From: an uncultured Dialister sp.
GTDB taxonomy: Bacteria > Bacillota > Negativicutes > Veillonellales > Dialisteraceae
Reading direction: 5' to 3'
NCBI GenBank assembly: GCA_900543455.1
Contig: UQRR01000020.1
Span: 1 to 26,306 of the forward strand
DNA: 26,306 nucleotides
Of the stretch, positions 1-7,076 are shown one piece after another. Position 1 is the stretch's first letter, and each line of letters starts with the position of its first letter. A program made the position numbers and the translations under genes. Under the pieces are notes generated by a model. The model did not search any database. It worked only from the letters and a program-made list of their open reading frames with translations, and was not told where the DNA came from.

Positions 1-430
1 ATGGGCATCGGCAGCAGGCTGTACGCTTCCGCTGACCCATCCGATGACGCACGGTGCATATGGCAGATCTGCCCCTTTCGGTGCGGCCCTCCCTGTGATC
101 TCGTAGCGCTTAGAGAATTCTGAAGATCGGAGAAACCGTCCATCCGGGGAACATGTTCAAATATGTCCATGTTTCATGACTATATGGTACTACGTTCTAG
201 AGAAAAATGCAAGAGGGAAAAGGTGGATAACGCAATATATAGTCTATTTCATGGATTATACGAACAGTAAAGATACCATTTTCGCAGTAAATACAGAGAT
301 TCAGATGATGTATACTGCCCGGTGGGTGAGCAAGATCGGATGATCTGTTTTTCATCTACGGCGATAGATTTTTATGATACTATATAAAAAAGCTCTTACT
401 ATCTATTGGCTTCTCAGAAAGGAAAAGGCA
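1..430. other. Left-edge region without an assignable gene
   Basis: No gene can be assigned here. On the + strand the frame starting at base 1 is open to a TGA at 121-123 (40 codons), and on the - strand one frame is open from about base 155 down to base 1 without a usable ATG; either could be the edge of a gene or a remnant. From about 180 on the sequence is AT-rich and looks intergenic. An inverted repeat (AGATC, 4-base spacer, GATCT) lies at 333-346, and a weak TATGAT at 373-378 could be a -10 box for the helicase gene. No rRNA, tRNA or repeat array was seen. Confidence 0.5.
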
Positions 431-3400
431 ATGACCCCTATGACTGAAATTGAAAAATTAAAAGATGGCGTGTACGAGAAAGTCATGTCGCGGCGCTTTG
501 CTGAAGTGCTGAAAGAGGCACTGGCCGAGGATCAGGTGCGTGCAGAAGAGGAAGACGTGGATGCTGAGGAAGCCGTGGGCTATCTCTCTTCGTATTTGCA
601 GCGGGTGATACGACTCTGTCTGAAGGACATCGCGGACAGGGATGAGGAGAACAGCGTCGACCACCAGCTGGCACTCACGAATGAACTCATTGCCTCCCTT
701 GCAAAGAAGACAGAAGAGCTTGGAGGCGGACAGGAGGTGGCGAATGCACCATTTCTGCTGAGATCCTTAGAGCATAAGAAAAATACACTTCTGCCTCGCC
801 GGTGGGAGCGGCCGGCGACATCACTCACGCGATCATTCCTTTTCACCAATTCTAAGAAGGATGTCTCGATGGTACACGAGCTCACAAAGGAGATCGCATC
901 CTCTGACCGCATTGATTTTCTGATCTCCTTCATCCGTTTCTCCGGCCTTCAGCTGCTTCTCCCCGCACTGCGCCTTTTCACAGCCCGCGGCGGACACCTG
1001 CGCATCGTGACGACGACATATATGGGAGCGACGGATCCGAAGGCGATCGAGGTGCTTGCGTCTCTGCCCCATACAGAAGTACGCATTTCTTATGATGTGA
1101 AAGAAACCAGACTGCACGCCAAATCATACATGTTCTATCGGGAAAGCGGCTACTCGACGGCCTACATCGGTTCATCGAATCTTTCCCACGCTGCCATCGC
1201 AGAAGGGATGGAGTGGAATATGAAAGTGACGGCACAGGACCAGCCGCACATCATCGATAAAATGAGCGCGACCTTCGAGACATATTGGCACTCCGAGGAT
1301 TTCACCTCTTATGAGCCCCAAAAAGATGAGGAAAAACTCCGTCGCGCTATCGATAGGGAACGCGGGCGGAGCAGCGGGACAGATGCCTCCTCCTATGCTT
1401 TTGACATCCAGCCATACCCCTACCAGCAAGCGATACTTGATGCACTTGATACAGAGCGGCACGGCAAAGATCGCTGGTACAATCTTGTCGTCGCCGCCAC
1501 CGGCACGGGAAAGACAGCGATCTCCGCCTTCGATTATCGCCGATTTGCCGCCTCGAGAAAAGAAGGGACGCGCCTCCTCTTCATCGCTCATAGGGAAGAG
1601 ATCCTGAAGCAAAGCCTCTCCTGCTTCCGTCAGGTCATGAAAGATCCAGATTTTGGTGCGCTCGCAGTCGGAGGACATCGGGCAAGTCACGTGGAACACC
1701 TCTTCATGTCCATTCAGACACTGAACAGTCAGCGCTTCTTTGAAAAAATGGATCCCTACTACTATGACATGATCATCGTCGATGAATTCCATCATGCAGC
1801 GGCAAGATCCTATCAGCACCTTCTCACACACTTTCATCCGAAGATCCTCCTCGGCCTCACAGCTACGCCAGAGCGTATGGATGGGGGAGACATCCTCTCC
1901 TATTTCGGCGGACACATCGCCGCAGAAATACGCCTGCCCGATGCCATCGAGCGGCGACTTCTCTGCCCTTTTCACTACTTCGGCGTCACAGATCCGGTGA
2001 GCCTTGCAGAGATCAAGTGGACAGGCGGAGAGTACGACGCGAGCGAGCTAGAACGTCTCTACACCACAGAAGGCGCACTAGCCAGCCAGCGCGCCCGCGC
2101 CATCGGAGACGCCCTCCTTCGCTACACCGCAGATATTCGCGACGTGAAAGCACTCGGCTTCTGCGTCTCGAAGAAGCACGCGCATTTCATGGCAGACTAC
2201 TTCAATCAGCACGGCATACCTGCCCTCGCACTCGATGCAGATACACCGGCAGCAGAAAGAAATGCAGCGCGGGAACGCCTCGCAGAAGGGGAGCTTCGCA
2301 TCCTCTTCGTCGTAGACCTCTTCAATGAAGGCGTCGACATCCCGTCCGTGAATACCGTACTCTTCCTAAGACCGACGAACAGCATGACCGTCTTCCTACA
2401 GCAGCTCGGGCGCGGCCTGCGCCTTTCGAAAGGGAAAGACTGCCTCACCGTCCTCGACTTCGTCGCACAGGCAAGCCGCAAGTACGACTTCTCCCGCCGC
2501 TTCGCATCGCTCCTCGGCAAGCATCACGTCATCATCAAGAAAGAGATCCAAGAGGGATTTCCTCACGTACCGAAAGGCTGCGCCATTCAGCTCGAAGAGC
2601 AGGCACAGAAATGGGTACTCGAAAACATCGCCAGCCGCCTTCGAAAAAATGAATACTACATCGAGATGGTGAAAGAACTCTACGCTGCCACCGGCAGCCG
2701 GCCGACCCTCTCCGATTTCTTCCGCGCGACCCAGGTAGAGCCCGCCGTCTTCTACAATGGCACGCGCACCTATACGCGACTCCTCATGGACGCCGAGATC
2801 CTTCCCGTGCTCCCTGTGACCGACCTCGAAGAAGCCCTCCGCAGATCCATGAGCCGCACCCTCACCATAGATTCGCCGCGATGGATCTCCTTCCTGCGGC
2901 GTGCCTATGAAAACCTACCGATAAACCCCACTCCCATGGAAAAGAAATACCTGCGCATGTGGGCGATCACCCTCTTTCCCGATGGGCAGAAGGACAGCCC
3001 GAAAGACCCCGCTCTCGCCATCACCCGTTTTGCGAAAGAAACAGCCCTCAAGGAAGAGATCAGCGAACTGCTCGACTTCCTCTATGATCGCATCGATATC
3101 ATTCCCCAAAAGGCAGAGCTTCCCTATCCCTGCGCCCTCGAAGTCTACGATAGCTACACGCGCGACCAGATCTTCGCAGCCCTCGGCTTCGCCAAGCCCG
3201 CCAGCATTCGCGAAGGCGTGAAATACCTCGACCATACGAACAGTGACACCGTCACACGGCCGACAGACGTCTTCCTCGTGACACTCAATAAATCGCAGAA
3301 AGAATTCTCCGATACCACCCTCTACGAAGACTACTCCATCGACCGCCACCTCTTCCACTGGCAGAGCCAGTCCACCACCACGCCCGATTCCAAGACAGGA

Positions 3401-3619
3401 AAGCGCTATCTTTCCCAAAGAGAAACCGGCGGCATCGTCCTCCTCTTCGTCCGAAGCGCCAAGCAGGACGCCTGCCGCAATGCCATGGCCTACACCTTCC
3501 TCGGCACCGCAAAGATCGTCTCCCACGAAGGCTCCCAGCCCATCAGCATCATCTATCGCCTCGATCATCCCATTCCCGCGAAATATATCACAAAGACCGA
3601 TAGCAGCGGCGTGCTGTGA
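431..3619 (+). CDS. PLD-like nuclease / SF2 DEAD-DEAH helicase / DUF3427-like protein
   Basis: Large DNA-processing protein of 1062 residues, of a family common in bacterial defence islands. An N-terminal phospholipase D-like (HKD) domain is marked by HAK at about 229-231 and GSSN at 247-250; the Asp expected after HxK is a Tyr, so nuclease activity is uncertain. A superfamily 2 helicase follows: Walker A TGTGKT with Lys about 361, a DEFH box at 451-454, TATPER near 477, and motif VI QLGRGLR from about 658. The remaining 350 or so residues fit DUF3427, recalled from similar proteins. I chose the ATG at 431 because GAAAGGAAAAGG sits just upstream; an in-frame ATG at 374 lacks such a site. About 370 bases with a promoter separate it from the BREX-like operon, so it is a neighbour rather than a proven member. 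Its later part uses many C-ending codons, unlike the genes to its right. Substrate and partner are unknown. Confidence 0.85.
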   Translation: MTPMTEIEKLKDGVYEKVMSRRFAEVLKEALAEDQVRAEEEDVDAEEAVGYLSSYLQRVIRLCLKDIADRDEENSVDHQLALTNELIASLAKKTEELGGGQEVANAPFLLRSLEHKKNTLLPRRWERPATSLTRSFLFTNSKKDVSMVHELTKEIASSDRIDFLISFIRFSGLQLLLPALRLFTARGGHLRIVTTTYMGATDPKAIEVLASLPHTEVRISYDVKETRLHAKSYMFYRESGYSTAYIGSSNLSHAAIAEGMEWNMKVTAQDQPHIIDKMSATFETYWHSEDFTSYEPQKDEEKLRRAIDRERGRSSGTDASSYAFDIQPYPYQQAILDALDTERHGKDRWYNLVVAATGTGKTAISAFDYRRFAASRKEGTRLLFIAHREEILKQSLSCFRQVMKDPDFGALAVGGHRASHVEHLFMSIQTLNSQRFFEKMDPYYYDMIIVDEFHHAAARSYQHLLTHFHPKILLGLTATPERMDGGDILSYFGGHIAAEIRLPDAIERRLLCPFHYFGVTDPVSLAEIKWTGGEYDASELERLYTTEGALASQRARAIGDALLRYTADIRDVKALGFCVSKKHAHFMADYFNQHGIPALALDADTPAAERNAARERLAEGELRILFVVDLFNEGVDIPSVNTVLFLRPTNSMTVFLQQLGRGLRLSKGKDCLTVLDFVAQASRKYDFSRRFASLLGKHHVIIKKEIQEGFPHVPKGCAIQLEEQAQKWVLENIASRLRKNEYYIEMVKELYAATGSRPTLSDFFRATQVEPAVFYNGTRTYTRLLMDAEILPVLPVTDLEEALRRSMSRTLTIDSPRWISFLRRAYENLPINPTPMEKKYLRMWAITLFPDGQKDSPKDPALAITRFAKETALKEEISELLDFLYDRIDIIPQKAELPYPCALEVYDSYTRDQIFAALGFAKPASIREGVKYLDHTNSDTVTRPTDVFLVTLNKSQKEFSDTTLYEDYSIDRHLFHWQSQSTTTPDSKTGKRYLSQRETGGIVLLFVRSAKQDACRNAMAYTFLGTAKIVSHEGSQPISIIYRLDHPIPAKYITKTDSSGVL

Positions 3620-3725
3620 TAAAAAGCGGATACGGTGTTTTTTCTCTGCCCTAACACTTGCTTTAGAAATGTATGACTGAAAAAATAATGATTTCATGCA
3701 TAAAAGTCTGACACGATGAATGTTT

Positions 3726-3748
3726 TTGACGTCTCTCTGTGTTATAAT
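3726..3748 (+). promoter_or_regulatory. Putative extended -10 promoter of the BREX-like operon
   Basis: TGTTATAAT at 3740-3748 is a perfect extended -10 element (TG, one base, TATAAT). A TTGACG lies at 3726-3731 but only 11 bases upstream of the hexamer, too close for a normal -35, so activity would depend on the extended -10. It is placed to transcribe the small ORF at 3791 and the operon behind it. Confidence 0.5.
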
Positions 3749-3790
3749 AAAACTAATTATAGCTATTCATCTCTATGGGAGGCGAAAGAA

Positions 3791-3886
3791 ATGAAAAAAT
3801 TCACGCAGTGGAAACGGCGGAGTTCTCGTTTCTTTGGCATGCGTCCTAAAACTGAATTGACAACCTACGAAGGTAGGGGGGGGTAA
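3791..3886 (+). CDS. 31-residue leader ORF ending in a G8 tract
   Basis: Short ORF with a good ribosome binding site (GGGAGG about 9 bases before the ATG), encoding 31 residues that begin MKKFTQWKRRSSRFFG and end in EGRGG. It is rich in Lys and Arg and has no membrane segment. It lies between the extended -10 promoter and the first large gene, and its last codons run through eight G residues (3876-3883) and into two hairpins. Loss of one G would remove the stop and join this ORF in frame to the gene at 3987. It may be a leader peptide controlling the operon, or the coding part of a dispersed repeat; I do not recognise a function. Codons alone cannot prove translation. Confidence 0.4.
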   Translation: MKKFTQWKRRSSRFFGMRPKTELTTYEGRGG

Positions 3887-3899
3887 CAAAGTAACCTCC
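3864..3899 (+). promoter_or_regulatory. Two consecutive leader hairpins
   Basis: CCTAC-GAAG-GTAGG (3864-3877) forms a small perfect stem. The bases 3879-3899 can fold as GGGGGTAAC-AAA-GTAACCTCC with one G-U pair and one A-A mismatch. The two overlap the end of the small ORF, so its translation would compete with their folding. With the strong hairpin at 3912 this gives three stem-loops in a row in the leader. Confidence 0.4.
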
Positions 3900-3911
3900 T
3901 CTGCTTTGGAG

Positions 3912-3952
3912 AGCCCATTTTCTGATGCGAAAGCGTCGGAAAATGGGCTTTT
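3912..3952 (+). terminator. 17-bp GAAA-capped hairpin, possible attenuator
   Basis: A 17-bp stem (3912-3928 with 3933-3949, including two G-U pairs in RNA) is capped by a GAAA tetraloop and followed by four T residues. The stem is strong but the T run is short, so it could be a leaky terminator, an RNA-stability element or part of a repeat. It sits 35 bases before the start codon of the first large gene of the operon, on the transcript that would come from the promoter near 3745, so any termination would reduce expression of the whole locus. Confidence 0.45.
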
Positions 3953-3986
3953 GACGTGCAAAGAAGAACATGAGGAGGAGAGCACT

Positions 3987-6900
3987 ATGGCCCGCCAACT
4001 TCCTTGGAACCGGTATGAAGTGGCACTGCTTTTGGATGCGTATTTACAGATACAAGAGGAACCACAGAAGGAAAAAGAGATTCTTGCCGATCTTTCAAAA
4101 AATCTACGGGAAAGAGCCCTGCATCTGGGATATACGATCGATACGACCTTCCGAAATGAGAATGGTATGAGCATCCAGTATCAGAGGATGAAGTTTCTAA
4201 TGACGGATGGGGCTGTGGGCTTCGAAGGACCTACCTCCCGGTGTTTCCATGAAGTTGTGGATATCTATAAAAAAGATCGGAACTGGTATCAGATGATCCT
4301 GAATAAAGCGAGGAAAGATGCGGGACTTGAAGTCGAGGAGAAGAAGAAAAAAGCACCGATCATTGTGGTGGATGGCGTCCGTGTGGATGCAGGAGCGCCT
4401 GAAAAGAATAGTGAACCAGCCAAGAAGCCACCGCCTGTCTCTGTCATAAAGCATGAGCTAGTCATTCGTGAGGTGCCTACCAGCACAAACTCTTCGGAGA
4501 TCTCTATCGTAGATCGGCTTCATCTTGCTCCTGCACTCCAGCGAAAACTGGAGAAAGAGGGGATACATACCATCAAAGCACTCCAGCACTTCCTGGCAGA
4601 CTATAAAGAAAACTATATGATTGATTTCAAAGACTGGCAGGATGCGAATGATAAGCTGCATGCGTATCTGAAAGAGGCTTCATCGTGCTCTTCTGCTTCT
4701 GCGCTAATAGAAAAATCTCCTTTTGAGCAGAAAAAAGCTGAGCCAGATGAAAGCACGACCAGGTCTATGCGCCTGCTCTCTGAAGAAGACTTTAGCCGAA
4801 TCCCTCCCTATGCGCAGAAATGGAATATATATTGTCTGGATTTGCCGTTTGAATTGAATGGCAGATTATACACGGTGAATGTTCATACAGTCAAAGAGTT
4901 ATACGACTATTTTGCGGTTCATACGATCAATGATGTTTTTTCTCAAGATGACTGGGCACTGCTTCATCTGAAATTGCTTGCGTACCGGAAACGATTTGTG
5001 AAGGAGCAGAGTCCCGTAGTAAAAGCACAGCCGAAAACAGAAGAGAAGAAAGTGGAGCCTTTGGTCACTGCCGAGCCATCGCAAGCCTATGGGAGAAATG
5101 CTGAAGAGGATAAACCCACTCAGCTGACTTGTGATTTGGCGGAAAAAAGAGACTACAAGGGATATCAGCCGCTGGCATTCTGTTATTTTGGGGATGAGAC
5201 CCAAGTGAGTGGCTGGCGTGATATGTACGTAAAATGTTGTAAAACGCTGTATGAGGATTATCCGAAAATATTCAAAAGGCTGGCGTCGGCATCTCGCAAA
5301 CAGCCTGGTCCTAGTTATGTAGGAAATTCATTCGAAGCCAACTATATGCATGACGGAGTGTCGATAGGCGATACATGGCATGTAGAAACGAAAATCAAGC
5401 CGAAGCAGATGATGGGGATTCTCCGCGCCATCGTAAAGAATAGCGATGTGGACTATGAAAACCTCACCTTTACTTTCCTTGTCCCAAAAGATGCGATAGA
5501 GCCGGGAAAGGCAGCACCTACAGCTCCCGCCATGCGTGAGCCTGATGATGCACGGACGGCAGAGACGCCAAAAGATACGCCAGACATAAACGTGGAAGAG
5601 CCAGCGGCCAGCGAAGAAGACAAGCTTGCTCAAGTGCTTCGAGAAAAATTCCCTGATGGTTTCCGTCAGCAAAATCTTGCCATGAAGCAATATAAGGCAC
5701 GCTACGAGGAGATGTTTGGCGAAGCACTCTTGGTGCAGAATGACATGTTGATGGAGAAGCTGCGAGCTATCGGAGAGGTGAGAGTGGATGGCCGCATCTA
5801 TGCGAAGGCGAGTGGCGCAGAGCAGGGGATCTTGGAAGGCATCGCCAAAGACTTGATGAGGCTTTTGGATGAGAGTGCCTCGAGCCTATACTGGCCTTGC
5901 ATTTACGAGCATTATAGAAACGAATTTTCAGGGCTCAGTATCTTTACCGAGGATGTCATGCGCTCGGAGCTTATCCCCTTGTTTTCTTCCGACTATGTAT
6001 GCGGCGAAGTCATTTCCAAGCGCTCGGAGACACAGAGCCGCGGCGAGGAGATCCGGCAGCTGGTGACAGGGTCCCCCGTGGCGATTTCCCTGACAAGCAT
6101 ACAAGAAAAGATCTGGTACTGGCCTCAGAATATGGTCAAGAAATTTCTGGATGGAGTTCCGGGTATCATCAAGGCCAAAGACCTGTATTTCTATGGGCCC
6201 AATGTTACTTTGAGTGATACAGAAAAGCAACGGCTCCGCGATGCTCTTCTGGAGGATATGACGCAGAAACAATTTATCACAAATGTTCGGCTGCGTGAAA
6301 TCCTGGAAGAAAGTTGCCCGGGCGTTGCGATGGATATGAGCAGTCTGGATGACGCATTGCTTCGGAAAGTACTAGCCATGCTGTATCCCGCAGATTTCAT
6401 CGAAAGGGCAAAGGGGCTTTTTCCCGCGGGACATATGAAAAGCGGAAGAGAGCAGATCCAGGAATACTGCCACGCCCATACCAAACTTTCAACGTCGGAT
6501 ATCAAATGGTTCGCCAAACAGCGCGGGATCCTCGGAAATATCTGCAACTACGTGATGGATGAAATGGTACGTGTATCGCCAGAGGAATGGATCCGAAGAG
6601 ACCATGTCCATTTCCAAGGGAAAGAGGCACATATCATCCAAAAGATCGGTCAGCAAATGGGGGGAAAAACCTGCATGCCTTTGGAAGAATTTACCCTTTT
6701 CCTGTCATTCCCGGATATTGGCATTCCGTGGAATTCCTACGTGCTGGAAAGCTTTCTGTACAAGAATAACGCGATACTTTGTCCGTTCTCACTGGTACAG
6801 GCCAATGGCGGTGTCAGTGACAGTGGCGTATACGGCGCGGTGGTCAAGAAAGGCTATGCCATCGATTCCTATGATGATGTACTGATCGAGCTGCTTTCCC

Positions 6901-7046
6901 GCTCGCCTGACTGGCAGACAGATGAGGAGGCTTTGGACTTTATCGTAGCACATAAACTACAGGTACTGCGAAAGCTGAAGCAGATCGGAACCATCGTAAA
7001 GCAGGCGAAGCGCAAACGGGCACAGCTGGTCACGGCGAATAGCTGA
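3987..7046 (+). CDS. Large protein of unknown function, first gene of the BREX-like operon
   Basis: I do not recognise this 1019-residue protein as a named family. Residues 1 to about 110 form a compact domain (opening MARQLPWNRYEVALLLDAY) that I recall at the N-terminus of several multidomain proteins of gut Firmicutes. A charged Pro/Glu/Lys linker follows. About 172-230 and 255-345 look like a tandem pair of helix-hairpin-helix segments resembling the RNA polymerase alpha C-terminal domain: HTIKAL...DFKDW and HTVKEL...SQDDW align. A further domain spans about 377-505, another acidic linker follows, and the last 500 residues are mostly helical. There is no Walker motif, nuclease motif or transmembrane segment that I can see. 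The ATG at 3987 follows AGGAGG at good spacing; the open frame upstream to 3861 has no better start. It ends 30 bases before brxP, so it is probably co-transcribed. A DNA-binding or scaffold role is inference. Confidence 0.8.
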   Translation: MARQLPWNRYEVALLLDAYLQIQEEPQKEKEILADLSKNLRERALHLGYTIDTTFRNENGMSIQYQRMKFLMTDGAVGFEGPTSRCFHEVVDIYKKDRNWYQMILNKARKDAGLEVEEKKKKAPIIVVDGVRVDAGAPEKNSEPAKKPPPVSVIKHELVIREVPTSTNSSEISIVDRLHLAPALQRKLEKEGIHTIKALQHFLADYKENYMIDFKDWQDANDKLHAYLKEASSCSSASALIEKSPFEQKKAEPDESTTRSMRLLSEEDFSRIPPYAQKWNIYCLDLPFELNGRLYTVNVHTVKELYDYFAVHTINDVFSQDDWALLHLKLLAYRKRFVKEQSPVVKAQPKTEEKKVEPLVTAEPSQAYGRNAEEDKPTQLTCDLAEKRDYKGYQPLAFCYFGDETQVSGWRDMYVKCCKTLYEDYPKIFKRLASASRKQPGPSYVGNSFEANYMHDGVSIGDTWHVETKIKPKQMMGILRAIVKNSDVDYENLTFTFLVPKDAIEPGKAAPTAPAMREPDDARTAETPKDTPDINVEEPAASEEDKLAQVLREKFPDGFRQQNLAMKQYKARYEEMFGEALLVQNDMLMEKLRAIGEVRVDGRIYAKASGAEQGILEGIAKDLMRLLDESASSLYWPCIYEHYRNEFSGLSIFTEDVMRSELIPLFSSDYVCGEVISKRSETQSRGEEIRQLVTGSPVAISLTSIQEKIWYWPQNMVKKFLDGVPGIIKAKDLYFYGPNVTLSDTEKQRLRDALLEDMTQKQFITNVRLREILEESCPGVAMDMSSLDDALLRKVLAMLYPADFIERAKGLFPAGHMKSGREQIQEYCHAHTKLSTSDIKWFAKQRGILGNICNYVMDEMVRVSPEEWIRRDHVHFQGKEAHIIQKIGQQMGGKTCMPLEEFTLFLSFPDIGIPWNSYVLESFLYKNNAILCPFSLVQANGGVSDSGVYGAVVKKGYAIDSYDDVLIELLSRSPDWQTDEEALDFIVAHKLQVLRKLKQIGTIVKQAKRKRAQLVTANS

Positions 7047-7076
7047 CCATAATTCATACTTCTTAGAGGAAACAAT

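Noticed and set aside
3600..3660. A terminator after the helicase gene
   Set aside because: TATCACA/TGTGATA at the gene end can pair, but the stem is interrupted by a large loop and is followed by A rather than T residues on the + strand.
1172..3697. Long - strand frames opposite the helicase gene (1172-1975 and 2915-3697)
   Set aside because: They follow from the codon bias of the helicase gene; the helicase motifs on the + strand settle the coding strand.
3773..4174. A 133-codon - strand frame across the leader
   Set aside because: It reads backwards through the hairpins and the start of the 1019-aa gene; no ribosome binding site was found. It may only reflect the repeat-like nature of the leader.
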